Of a stretch of 32,895 nt of DNA, positions 16,118-25,548 are shown one piece after another. Position numbers and translations under genes: made by a program. The DNA is from Chitinophaga pinensis (GTDB lineage Bacteria; Bacteroidota; Bacteroidia; B-17B0; Aurantibacillaceae). Location of the stretch: contig CAMCZO010000028.1 of the NCBI GenBank assembly GCA_945887955.1, forward strand, positions 1 through 32,895. Reading direction: 5' to 3'. The notes below the pieces were generated by a model. That model made no database searches and was not told where the DNA came from. It was given only the letters and a program-made list of their open reading frames with translations. The stretch's first letter is position 1. Every line of letters starts with the position of its first letter.

Positions 16118-19100
16118 ATGAAGTTAAATTTAATTGTATTAACAGTTTTATTTAGTTTTTTTAGTCTAAAAACTAAAGCAACAGATTGGTATTTGAATAC
16201 TACTCCTGCAAACAGTTGTTTGTTATTAAGTTCATGGACAAACGCTTCTAGCGGCATTGGTGGCACTTCACCTTTATCTTTTACCACCGCAAATGATATT
16301 TGGCATTTTCAAAATCGCCCGAATAATACAATCCTTTTTGCATCTCAAATGACTTTTGTTTCTACCTCAACAATTTATATTGGTGATGGCAGTAGTAATA
16401 CCAAGATAAGATTAAATTCAAATGCTCAATTTTCTGGAAGTCCAACAATACTTGCACAAAATCATTCAACAATTTATATTAATGGCCAATATGATGATTT
16501 TGATGATCAAAAAACGGTTTTTAATACAGGTAGTGCAGTTGTTATTTCTTCTAATTACTCTTATATTGGAGAGATTAGAGATTATTTAAACCCTTACTAT
16601 GATTTATACATTACTAAAACCAATGTAACTTCAAATAATGCTATAAGATTTAATGTTTCGCATAATTTATATATAGGTGATGGAACATACGACACGGGTA
16701 ATCAAGAATACCCCGGCGACGCAACACAACTTACAAATTTTAGGGTTATGGGCGATATTTATGTCAATGCAAATAACTGTTCTTTCAGCACCTTTACTGC
16801 AACTAATGTTTATGTCGGAAACGGTATAATAAATGTAGATGGCGGATATAATGGCCTTTCTCTTGTACTTGGCGTATTATCTCCTACTACTGGTGTTCCT
16901 GTAAGCCGTTCTGTTATTTCGGGCTTATTAAGTGATAAAAGCTATACCAATGTTTTTCAAGTATCCAATTCAACTTTTTCAAATGTAATTGCTGGAAGTA
17001 TGACTTTAACAGGTCAAGCATACAATATTTCCACCTCAACGGTAAGCTCACTTTTGGATGATATCAGCCAGACTTCATCATCATACAGTAATGTTACAGT
17101 TAATAATTTAAATTTAGCAGGTACAGGAACTTATACTGTTTCAACTAATTTAATAGTGGGAGGAGGGTTTTCGCTTTCTGCAACAAATGGTTTTAGTTTG
17201 AACGCCACAAATACAACACCTATTACATTTTCTGTAAATTCTTGTGTTATCAGTTCTAGTTTAATTTTAGAATCTGGCACCGCAACTATTTCAGGTGCAA
17301 TATCTGGAGCTGGACTAATTGTTGGAGATAATGCTGCATCATTAGTTTTAAATGGAAGCTCTTCAGGTAGCTTAAACCTGCAATCGCCTTATGAGTTGCA
17401 AAATTTAACAATTGATGGTTCTGCAAATGTTAGCCTTGGTACTAATTTAAATATTATTGGTGGGAATTTTAATTTATTGGGCGGCACTTTATCTTTAAAT
17501 AGTAGTACATTAAGTGTCGATGGTCTATCTGCAGCGAATTTAACAGCTGGTGAAATTTCAGATAATGGCACCTCAGCATTTTCTCTTGGTACAAATAATA
17601 TTATGGGTACAGGTTTACTCATGTCTAATTCAAATAATACATTAAATAAATTAATCACAAATGGTAATTTACAATTAATGAATTCGCTAAATATAAAAGA
17701 TTATATTCAAGTAGATGGAGGAACATTTACAACAAATAACAACTTAACATTAAAAGCAAATAATACATTATCTGCTCGAGTGGCTTCAATGAGTTTGGGA
17801 TCAATTTCAGGTAATGTAACAGTTGAAACTTATATTCCAGGTCCAACAACTGGATGGTCACTTTGGGGAGCAAATGGACTTTCTAGTTCGATTGTAAGTG
17901 ATTGGGAGGCACAAATACCTATGACTTGTTCTGACTGCCCAAATACTTCTTTTTCAGCTGGCGGTTTTTTTTCATCTATTCAGGGATGGGACGAAAGTTC
18001 TTCTTTTGCTAATGCTTATCTTACAAATATATCTAAAAACGATGCCATTACTTCAGGAAAAGGGTTTTGGGTATATGTAGGATCTACTTCTTCAACTTCT
18101 ATTAATTATACTTTGTCAAGTACTGGCTCATTAAATCAAGGTAATATTACTTTTCCAATAACAAAATCCAATAATCAATTTAATTTAATTGCGAATCCTT
18201 ATGCTTCGCCTATTGATTTCGATCTTTTTAGAGCACAAAATAGTGGATTAATCACCACTTCAATGTATGGTTATAATGCTGATGTCGGTCAAATGGGTAC
18301 TTATGTTTCGCCAGCTGGCTCGCCAAACAATGGGGTTAATAGGATTATTCCTGCAGGCCAAGCTTTTTTTGTGCAGTGTACTAATGCAGGAAATGTTACA
18401 TTTACTGAGGCAATGAAAACTTCAGATAACACTAGTGCCAATCCAGTTTTGAGGGCTTCATCTTTAAGCACAAATTTAAAGTTAAAAATTAAAGGATTTA
18501 ATGGTAATTCAGATGAAACGATTATTTCATCATCTCCCATGGCTTCTATAGATTATGATCCTAATTATGATGGAAAAAAAGTTTCTTTAGCGCCTAAAAA
18601 TTTTGGTGCCCCACTTTTAAATAATAACGCTACCACAATTTCAACTAAAATAGGTAACGATAATTTTGCGGTAAATAATGTGGGTGATATTTCTAACACA
18701 TTAACTATCCCTTTATTAGCAAAAGCATCTGTTACAGGACAATATACTATCTCAGCAGAAGATGTTTTAAATTATGCTGGTTGTGTTATCATTAAAGATA
18801 AGTTATCAAACACTTTTACTGATTTAAAAATTAATCCATATGTTTTTACTTTAAATGATTCTACCTCAAGCCCACGTTTCGAACTAATTTTATGTCCTTT
18901 TAATAAATCGGTTTCTGTTAAAGAACTTAACGAATCAAATAACATATTAATTTCTCAAGATGAAAATGGTGCTTTTGTAAAAACGTTTTTCGAACAAAAT
19001 ACTAAAACGGTTATTTCTGTTTATAATATTTTAGGCCAGAAAATGACAAAAGATATTATTTTAAATGAGGCAAGTGCTATAACTCGTTTAGATATCAATA

Positions 19101-19174
19101 ATCACAATCAAATTTTATTTGTAAAAGTGGTTGCCAATAATCAAAGCCTTACAAAAAAAATAGTTTCTCATTAA
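16118..19174 (+). CDS. Large T9SS surface protein, beta-solenoid-like, type A sorting domain
   Basis: This 1018-residue protein has a signal peptide at 1-21 (ending KTKA). The first part (about 25-570) is rich in Ser, Thr, Asn and Gly with regularly spaced short strands. It contains a recurring I-Y-I/V-G-D/N-G motif near residues 86, 185 and 231, which suggests a beta-helix or solenoid surface stalk. From about 570 comes a domain often found in such Bacteroidota proteins, with GPTTGWSLWGANG and FNLIANPYASPIDFD. The last 75-80 residues form a T9SS type A sorting domain (strand TVISVYNILGQKM, ending SLTKKIVSH). The likely role is an adhesin or matrix protein exported by the type IX system. It is a single-gene unit with its own promoter region and terminator. 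Confidence 0.85.
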   Translation: MKLNLIVLTVLFSFFSLKTKATDWYLNTTPANSCLLLSSWTNASSGIGGTSPLSFTTANDIWHFQNRPNNTILFASQMTFVSTSTIYIGDGSSNTKIRLNSNAQFSGSPTILAQNHSTIYINGQYDDFDDQKTVFNTGSAVVISSNYSYIGEIRDYLNPYYDLYITKTNVTSNNAIRFNVSHNLYIGDGTYDTGNQEYPGDATQLTNFRVMGDIYVNANNCSFSTFTATNVYVGNGIINVDGGYNGLSLVLGVLSPTTGVPVSRSVISGLLSDKSYTNVFQVSNSTFSNVIAGSMTLTGQAYNISTSTVSSLLDDISQTSSSYSNVTVNNLNLAGTGTYTVSTNLIVGGGFSLSATNGFSLNATNTTPITFSVNSCVISSSLILESGTATISGAISGAGLIVGDNAASLVLNGSSSGSLNLQSPYELQNLTIDGSANVSLGTNLNIIGGNFNLLGGTLSLNSSTLSVDGLSAANLTAGEISDNGTSAFSLGTNNIMGTGLLMSNSNNTLNKLITNGNLQLMNSLNIKDYIQVDGGTFTTNNNLTLKANNTLSARVASMSLGSISGNVTVETYIPGPTTGWSLWGANGLSSSIVSDWEAQIPMTCSDCPNTSFSAGGFFSSIQGWDESSSFANAYLTNISKNDAITSGKGFWVYVGSTSSTSINYTLSSTGSLNQGNITFPITKSNNQFNLIANPYASPIDFDLFRAQNSGLITTSMYGYNADVGQMGTYVSPAGSPNNGVNRIIPAGQAFFVQCTNAGNVTFTEAMKTSDNTSANPVLRASSLSTNLKLKIKGFNGNSDETIISSSPMASIDYDPNYDGKKVSLAPKNFGAPLLNNNATTISTKIGNDNFAVNNVGDISNTLTIPLLAKASVTGQYTISAEDVLNYAGCVIIKDKLSNTFTDLKINPYVFTLNDSTSSPRFELILCPFNKSVSVKELNESNNILISQDENGAFVKTFFEQNTKTVISVYNILGQKMTKDIILNEASAITRLDINNHNQILFVKVVANNQSLTKKIVSH

Positions 19175-19194
19175 AAAAAAATAATTAGTTATTA

Positions 19195-19227
19195 AAAAAA
19201 GCACGGCTATTTGAACCGTGCTTTTTT
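19195..19227 (+). terminator. Intrinsic terminator after the T9SS surface protein
   Basis: A perfect 12-base stem (AAAAAAGCACGG at 19195-19206 with CCGTGCTTTTTT at 19216-19227) closes a 9-base loop and ends in a T run. It lies 20 bases after the stop codon and is the strongest GC-containing hairpin in this AT-rich spacer. The A/T symmetry would allow it to work in both directions. Confidence 0.9.
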
Positions 19228-19392
19228 ATTTTTAATAATTAAGGAATTTCTCTATAATACTATTTTTGATATTAAAAATAAAAAAATTAAATATTTTAAT
19301 AAATTAATAACAATTCTTATTTAGAATGATTATAAATTATAAATAACTAAAAAATAGTTAAAAATATAGCATAATAATCATTAATCTTCTAC

Positions 19393-19400
19393 TAAATTTG
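19393..19400 (+). promoter_or_regulatory. Putative -7 promoter element of the ACIII operon (TAAATTTG)
   Basis: TAAATTTG is an exact TAnnTTTG match placed 68 bases before the preferred actA start at 19469 and only 11 bases before the alternative ATG at 19412. No TTG stands at the expected -33 distance. If real, transcription would begin near 19405-19410, which favours the later start codon. The 19228-19392 stretch before it is almost pure A/T with no other feature. Confidence 0.45.
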
Positions 19401-19468
19401 CGCCTGGTTTTATGTCACTAATTTGTCATAGCTATTACATTAAAAGGTTAAAAATTTTTCATTTTTAT

Positions 19469-20752
19469 ATGAACAACCAAGCAGCTCAAATCTCCTTAAA
19501 AGCTCTGATAGCGTTAGTTTTCTCAGTTTTTATTTGCTCCAATAGTTTAAATGCTCAAGATGGAGAAAAATTATTCAAACAAAATTGTGCGGTTTGTCAC
19601 TCAGCTCATACCGATCAAATGTCTACAGGCCCCGGATTAAAAGGTGTTTTTGATAGAGTGCCAAAAGGAGATTGGATAACTAAATGGATTATCAATAACG
19701 AAAAAATGATAAAAGGTGGCGATGCTTACGCTACTAAAATTTATGCTCAGTATGGTAAAGCAGCAATGACTGTTTTTGAAGGGCAATTAAACGAAAAAGA
19801 TGTTGCAGCAATTTTAAATTATATTAAAACTCCTCCAGTTGTTGTTGCCGCTGCAGGAGGAAATGCATCTGCAGATTCAACAGAGCCCTCAGAAAAAACA
19901 AACGGCATCGATCCATTATTTTTAATACTAGGCTTTATTGTTGTCTTAATTATTTTATTGGCATCTCTTCGTAGCGTTCGAACTTCCCTTCAAAATTCAA
20001 ACAACCGCTCAGAAAGAATTGATGAAATACCTGAGCAAACGTTTTGGCAAGAAGTAAAAGAATGGATTACAGGAAACCGTCGTTTAGTTGGTGTTTTTGT
20101 AATTATAATTTCTTTTATAGGGATGAAAAGTTGTTGGAATGCTTGTTACAACATAGGTGTTTATTACGATTATAAAACTCAAAAAGGGTATAAACCTGAA
20201 CAACCTATTAAATTTTCGCACAAATTACATGCAGGCGAAAACGAAATAGCCTGTCAATATTGTCACAGTTCAGTCGAAAAATCTCGTCATGCAGGCATAC
20301 CATCAGTAAATATTTGTATGAATTGCCATAAAGCAATTCAAAAAGGGCCTCAATATGGAGAAAAAGAAATTGCAAAAATTTATGCTGCCAATGGTTTTGA
20401 TCCAAAAACAGCTACTTACGATAATAGTATTCAAAATCCTTTAAAATGGATTAAGGTTCACAACCTTCCCGACCACGTTTATTTTAATCACTCACAACAT
20501 GTAGTGGTTGGTAAAATAGAATGTTCAACTTGCCACGGAAATCTTAAAGAAATGACTGTAGCTGAGCAAAAAGTGCCTTTAACCATGAAATGGTGTATTG
20601 AGTGCCATCGCAAAACAGAAGTGGTGATGGAGGGCAATGCATACTACGACAGATTACATAAAGCATTAAAAGAAAAATATGCTGGCGTTCAAGATGTGAA
20701 GTTTACAGTAGAAAAAATAGGTGGTTTAGAATGTGGCAAATGTCACTATTAA
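19469..20752 (+). CDS. actA: ACIII subunit ActA, six-haem cytochrome c
   Basis: ActA is the multihaem cytochrome c subunit of alternative complex III, carrying electrons from ActB outward. I place the start at 19469, not the in-frame ATG at 19412, because it begins directly with a signal peptide (MNNQAAQISLKALIAL, cleavage near LNAQ, residue 29-30). The mature N-terminus is a class I cytochrome c domain with C40-A-V-C43-H44 and a probable Met100 ligand. Two membrane helices follow (about 149-167 and 206-222). The pentahaem domain has CxxCH at 262, 283, 352, 376 and 422. Total: six haem sites in 427 residues. The well-described Rhodothermus ActA is pentahaem, so the first domain is an extra. 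First gene of the eight-gene respiratory operon; actB starts 31 bases later. Confidence 0.93.
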   Translation: MNNQAAQISLKALIALVFSVFICSNSLNAQDGEKLFKQNCAVCHSAHTDQMSTGPGLKGVFDRVPKGDWITKWIINNEKMIKGGDAYATKIYAQYGKAAMTVFEGQLNEKDVAAILNYIKTPPVVVAAAGGNASADSTEPSEKTNGIDPLFLILGFIVVLIILLASLRSVRTSLQNSNNRSERIDEIPEQTFWQEVKEWITGNRRLVGVFVIIISFIGMKSCWNACYNIGVYYDYKTQKGYKPEQPIKFSHKLHAGENEIACQYCHSSVEKSRHAGIPSVNICMNCHKAIQKGPQYGEKEIAKIYAANGFDPKTATYDNSIQNPLKWIKVHNLPDHVYFNHSQHVVVGKIECSTCHGNLKEMTVAEQKVPLTMKWCIECHRKTEVVMEGNAYYDRLHKALKEKYAGVQDVKFTVEKIGGLECGKCHY

Positions 20753-20783
20753 TTAAGATTAACATTAAGAATTTATATAAGTA

Positions 20784-23700
20784 ATGTCTATGTCAAAAAA
20801 ATACTGGAAAGGATTACCAGAGCTACATAATAGCCCAGAGTTCCAAGAGCAGCAAAAAAACGAATTTGCTGAATCACCTCCAATGGATGAGTTTTTAAGT
20901 AGTAGTGAAGCTGAAAATTCAGGAACATCTCGACGCGATTTTCTTAAAGTAATGGGATTTACTACAGCAGCCGTAGCTTTAGCAGCTTGCGAAACACCTG
21001 TTAATAGATCTATTCCTTATGTTGTAAAACCAGAAGAGATTACTCCTGGTGTTGCAAATTTTTATGCTACTACTTTTTACGATGGTCATGATTATGCTTC
21101 TGTATTAGTTAAAACTCGCGAGGGACGACCAATCAAAATTGAAGGAAATGATTTAAATGGCTTATCACATAGCGGTACAAACGCTCGTGTTCAAGCATCT
21201 GTTTTGGGTTTGTATGATGGTGCTCGTTTGCGTGGCCCACTTATTAAAGGAAAAGAAGTAACTTGGAAAACAACTGATGAGTCCATAAAAGCTGCTCTTT
21301 CAAAAGGAACTGTTCGTATTTTAACTTCAAGCATTATTAGTCCTTCTACTAAGGCTGTAATTGCAGAGTTTAAAGCAAAATATCCAAATACAAAACATAT
21401 TACTTATGATGCCATATCATATAACGCTTTAACAATTGCAAACAAAAATGTATTTGGTAAATCGGTAGTGTCTTCTTACGATTTTAGTAAGGCAAAAATA
21501 GTGGTAGGAATAGCTTGTGACTTTTTGGGTAACTGGTTATCGGGCGAAGAATTTTCAAAACAATACGCTAAAAATCGCAAAGTTTCAAAAGAAAATTCTG
21601 ATATGAGTCAGCATTTTCATTTCGAAACAACACTTTCGTTAACAGGCGCAAATGCCGATTATCGTTACATGGTATCTCCTAGCGAATTAGGTAAAGTAAC
21701 AGCGGCTCTGTATAACGAAGTTGCAACTGCTACTTCAAATGCCACAGTTCAAGCAAATACAAAAATTGAAAATAAAGAGGCAACAGCAGCTATAAAAAAA
21801 ATTGCACAAAAATTAGTTAAACTTAAAGGTGAATCGTTAGTTGTTTCTGGATTAAATGATGTGGGTATTCAAACCTTAGTCAATGGCATTAATCAAATGT
21901 TAGAAAACTATGGTAAAAGCCTTGATGTTGAAAATTATTTAAACTTAAAACAAGGAAATGATTTTGAATTTGCGACTCTTGTTTCTGAAATGGCTTCTGG
22001 TAAAGTGGATGTATTAATCACTTATAATTGTAATCCAGTTTATACAGCACCCGCAAGTTTAAAATTTGCTGAAGCATATAAAAAAGTAAAAACAAAAGTT
22101 TCATTTGCTCAAGTATTAGACGAAACTGCTCAATTAGCCGATATAATTTGCCCTGATAATCATTATTTAGAATCATGGGGAGATGCAAATCCTAAACGAG
22201 ATACTTATTCATTACAACAACCAACAATTAATCCAATATTTGGTCAACCTCGCCACGAAGGAACCCGTCAATTTCAAGATTCTTTATTAAAGTGGTCAGA
22301 TGTCAAAACCGATTATTTAAAATATTTACAAGGTTATTGGAATAATCATGTTTTTCCACTTCAAGGAAGATTTTCTGATTTTCCTTCATTTTGGTCTAAC
22401 GCCTTGCATGATGGTGCAATAAAAGTAGCAGTTTACAAAGAGCCTACATTTGTTCCAGTAACTGTTGATTCAACCGGCATGCCTATGATGACTGGAGTTG
22501 CTTCACTTATTAAAAACGATTCAAGTCCCTTATCAGCCGACGTTAAAACACAAAAGGGAGTAACTGGTATAAAATCATCTGCTGAATTATTACCAACACC
22601 CGATTATAAAATAGCTGCAAAAACAGCTACTTCAATAAATGCAACTAAACTAGAATTATTTGTTTATGAAAAAGTAGGCATAGGAAATGGTAATTATACT
22701 AATAACCCCTGGTTAATGGAGTTGCCAGATCCTATTTCTAAAGTAACATGGGATAATTACATTACCATGAGCCCAATTGATGTTAAAAAAATGGGTATAA
22801 ACGAAATGTTACGTCAAGACATTAATGGTACTATTGTAGAATTAACAGTAAATGGTGCTACAATAAAAGCACCTGTATATCCTCAGCCTGGGCAAGCTCC
22901 AGGTACAATTGGATTAGCAGTTGGTTACGGCAGATCAGCCGAAACATTAAAAGTAGCAAACGGAGTAGGTGTAAATGCATTTCCATTTTTAGGAATGATT
23001 AATGGAACTATTCAACCGATTGCCACTAATGTTTCAATAAATCCAACTCAAGAAATTCATCAGTTTGCTGCTACTCAAATTCAGCATACTATAATGGGTA
23101 GAGAAGAATTTTTGTTACGCGAAGTATCTTTAAAAGAATTTAAAGAGAATGATAAAGAATATTGGAATCCTGCTTTAGAATTAGCCGTTTCAGGAGGAAA
23201 GAAAAATGTAAATGATGTTGATTTGTGGGCTGCTCACCCAAGACCTGGTCACAAATGGGGAATGAGTATCGATATGAACTTATGTTTTGGTTGCGGTGCT
23301 TGCGTTGTAGCTTGTACTTCTGAAAACAATGTAGCAGTTGTAGGAAAAGCCGAAGTAGCTAAAACTCGCGATATGCATTGGTTGCGTATTGATCGTTATT
23401 ATAGTTCGGATGTAACAAAACATAATGCCCAAGCCGATGGCTTATTAGAGACTAAAAAAATGTACATCGACATGGAAAACCCTTCGGCAAATCCGAAAGT
23501 AACTTTCCAGCCAATGATGTGTCAACATTGTAATCACGCCCCTTGCGAAACAGTATGTCCAGTTTTAGCTACAAGTCATAGTACCGAAGGTTTAAATATG
23601 ATGACTTATAATCGTTGTGTGGGAACCCGTTATTGTGCTAATAACTGCCCATTTAAAGTTCGTCGTTTTAATTGGTTTAATTATAATGGTAACGATATGT

Positions 23701-24071
23701 TTGCTGATGTAAACCCTGCTCAGCAAGAGTTAGGTCGTATGGTATTAAATCCAGATGTGGTAGTTCGTAGTCGAGGGGTGATGGAAAAATGTTCTATGTG
23801 TCAGCAAAAATTACAAGCTGGTAAATTAGAAGCTAAAAAATTGGGAATGCCTTTAAAAGATGGAGCTATTAAAACGGCATGTCAATCAGCCTGTTCAACT
23901 GATGCTATTATTTTTGGCGACTTAAACGATGCTGAATCAATTGTTTCAAAAGAAAGAAAAGATGAAAGAACATATTTTTTGTTAGAAGATGTAGGCATAA
24001 AACCAACTACTTCATATAAAGTAAAAGTAAGAAATCAGGATGAACAAGTTATTTTTCATGAACAATCTTAA
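20784..24071 (+). CDS. actB: ACIII subunit ActB, molybdopterin-oxidoreductase-like with Fe-S domain
   Basis: ActB is the iron-sulfur subunit of ACIII on the periplasmic side. The 1095-residue protein fuses a molybdopterin-oxidoreductase-like part (about 75-790, no cofactor expected in this family) to a ferredoxin-like part. The N-terminus has a twin-arginine signal (SRRDFLKVMG, 49-58) followed by LAAC69, a probable lipidation site. Cysteines for four clusters are visible: 834/837/840/844; 913/916/921/925; 945/951/955; 1003/1006/1033/1037. The third set lacks its second cysteine, which is T948 (RCVGTRYC), fitting the [3Fe-4S] cluster known in this complex. Met3 is an alternative start. It is followed after 68 bases by actC. 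Confidence 0.95.
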   Translation: MSMSKKYWKGLPELHNSPEFQEQQKNEFAESPPMDEFLSSSEAENSGTSRRDFLKVMGFTTAAVALAACETPVNRSIPYVVKPEEITPGVANFYATTFYDGHDYASVLVKTREGRPIKIEGNDLNGLSHSGTNARVQASVLGLYDGARLRGPLIKGKEVTWKTTDESIKAALSKGTVRILTSSIISPSTKAVIAEFKAKYPNTKHITYDAISYNALTIANKNVFGKSVVSSYDFSKAKIVVGIACDFLGNWLSGEEFSKQYAKNRKVSKENSDMSQHFHFETTLSLTGANADYRYMVSPSELGKVTAALYNEVATATSNATVQANTKIENKEATAAIKKIAQKLVKLKGESLVVSGLNDVGIQTLVNGINQMLENYGKSLDVENYLNLKQGNDFEFATLVSEMASGKVDVLITYNCNPVYTAPASLKFAEAYKKVKTKVSFAQVLDETAQLADIICPDNHYLESWGDANPKRDTYSLQQPTINPIFGQPRHEGTRQFQDSLLKWSDVKTDYLKYLQGYWNNHVFPLQGRFSDFPSFWSNALHDGAIKVAVYKEPTFVPVTVDSTGMPMMTGVASLIKNDSSPLSADVKTQKGVTGIKSSAELLPTPDYKIAAKTATSINATKLELFVYEKVGIGNGNYTNNPWLMELPDPISKVTWDNYITMSPIDVKKMGINEMLRQDINGTIVELTVNGATIKAPVYPQPGQAPGTIGLAVGYGRSAETLKVANGVGVNAFPFLGMINGTIQPIATNVSINPTQEIHQFAATQIQHTIMGREEFLLREVSLKEFKENDKEYWNPALELAVSGGKKNVNDVDLWAAHPRPGHKWGMSIDMNLCFGCGACVVACTSENNVAVVGKAEVAKTRDMHWLRIDRYYSSDVTKHNAQADGLLETKKMYIDMENPSANPKVTFQPMMCQHCNHAPCETVCPVLATSHSTEGLNMMTYNRCVGTRYCANNCPFKVRRFNWFNYNGNDMFADVNPAQQELGRMVLNPDVVVRSRGVMEKCSMCQQKLQAGKLEAKKLGMPLKDGAIKTACQSACSTDAIIFGDLNDAESIVSKERKDERTYFLLEDVGIKPTTSYKVKVRNQDEQVIFHEQS

Positions 24072-24139
24072 AAAAAAGAGTCTGTTCACGAAGAAAAATA
24101 GTCATAATAATATTTACGAATAAAAATTAATAAATTAAT

Positions 24140-25528
24140 ATGCACGCAGAATCAGAAATTAGAATACCATTAATACTTGGCAATAAAAGTTATCGCCAAA
24201 TTACTGATGATATTATAGCACCGATAGAGGGTAAGGCAGCAAAAGGATGGTATATTTTAACAAGTATTTGCGCTTTATGTTTTTTATGGGGAATCTTATG
24301 CTTATCTTATACTATTGGAGTTGGAGTTGGAGCTTGGGGTAGTAATAATGGTGTTGATTGGGCTTGGGACATAACTAACTTCGTTTGGTGGATTGGTATT
24401 GGACATGCAGGGACTTTAATTTCTGCTGTTTTATTATTGTTTCGTCAAAAGTGGCGCATGGGAATTAATCGTTCGGCTGAAGCTATGACTATATTTGCGG
24501 TAATGTGTGCTGCTATTTTTGTATTGTTGCATACTGGTCGTCCATGGTTAGATTACATGTTATTTCCATTACCAAATCAATTTGGTTCATTGTGGCCAAA
24601 CTTTAATTCTCCTTTGTTATGGGATGTTTTTGCAGTAAGTACTTATTTTACTGTATCACTTGTGTTTTGGTATATCGGTTTAATTCCTGATTTTGCAATG
24701 ATAAGAGATCGCGTGATTAAACCATGGCAAAAGAAAATGTATAGCTTTCTTTCTTTTGGTTGGGGTGGAAGTGCTCGTCATTGGAGTCGTTTTGAAGAAG
24801 TTTCTTTAGTTTTAGCTGGAATATCTACACCTTTAGTATTTTCTGTTCACTCTATTGTATCTTTTGACTTTGCCACTTCTGTTGTTCCAGGATGGCACAC
24901 AACCATTTTTCCGCCATATTTTGTGGCTGGTGCAGTTTTTTCTGGCTTTGCTATGGTTTTAACTTTAATGCTGGTAGTTAGAAAAATTTATAAATTAGAA
25001 TCATACATTACAATTAAGCACATTGAATACATGAATATTGTAATTATAGTTACAGGGTCTATTGTAGGCGTTGCCTATTTAACAGAATTATTTGTGGCTT
25101 GGTATTCTGGAGTAGAATGGGAACAATATGCTTTTTTAAACCGAGCAACTGGTCCTTTAGCATGGTCTTATTGGATTATGATGGGTTGTAATGTTGTGTC
25201 TCCTCAACTATTTTGGTTCAAAAAAATCCGAACTTCTATTATAGCTACTTTTATTTTATCTATTGTTGTAAATATAGGAATGTGGTTCGAGCGTTTTGTA
25301 ATTATAGTAACAACATTATGTCGCACCTATGTCCCATCATCATGGAATACATACTCTCCTTCATTCATAGATATTGGTATTTTTGTTGGAACAATAGGTA
25401 TGTTTGGCACTTTCTTTTTATTATTTTCTCGTTTTTTCCCTGTTATTGCTCAAGCAGAATTAAAAACTATTTTAAAATCTTCGGGCGAAAGTCAAAAAAA
25501 ATCAGCTTCAACCCATGCACATCACTAA
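24140..25528 (+). CDS. actC: ACIII subunit ActC, NrfD-like quinol-oxidising membrane protein
   Basis: ActC is the integral membrane subunit of the NrfD/PsrC family that holds the quinol site of ACIII. The 462-residue sequence has about ten hydrophobic helices after a hydrophilic 30-residue start. Candidate quinol-site or proton-path residues in helices 2-4 include H89 (WIGIGHAGTL), H131 (LLHTGRPWLD) and D162 (PLLWDVFAVS); this assignment is by family analogy. Its C-terminus is short and histidine-rich (STHAHH). It is a paralogue of ActF in the same operon. The gap to actD is 20 bases. Confidence 0.94.
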   Translation: MHAESEIRIPLILGNKSYRQITDDIIAPIEGKAAKGWYILTSICALCFLWGILCLSYTIGVGVGAWGSNNGVDWAWDITNFVWWIGIGHAGTLISAVLLLFRQKWRMGINRSAEAMTIFAVMCAAIFVLLHTGRPWLDYMLFPLPNQFGSLWPNFNSPLLWDVFAVSTYFTVSLVFWYIGLIPDFAMIRDRVIKPWQKKMYSFLSFGWGGSARHWSRFEEVSLVLAGISTPLVFSVHSIVSFDFATSVVPGWHTTIFPPYFVAGAVFSGFAMVLTLMLVVRKIYKLESYITIKHIEYMNIVIIVTGSIVGVAYLTELFVAWYSGVEWEQYAFLNRATGPLAWSYWIMMGCNVVSPQLFWFKKIRTSIIATFILSIVVNIGMWFERFVIIVTTLCRTYVPSSWNTYSPSFIDIGIFVGTIGMFGTFFLLFSRFFPVIAQAELKTILKSSGESQKKSASTHAHH

Positions 25529-25548
25529 TTATTTGAAATTATATAAAA

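Noticed and set aside
20784..24071. ActB as a true molybdenum oxidoreductase such as formate dehydrogenase or polysulfide reductase
   Set aside because: The operon content (ActA, ActC-F, oxidase) and the fused Fe-S domain identify it as ACIII ActB, a family that lacks the molybdenum cofactor.
25213..25536. 107-codon frame overlapping the end of actC
   Set aside because: Cysteine- and tyrosine-rich low-complexity product in another frame of a clear membrane protein gene; not credible as a gene.
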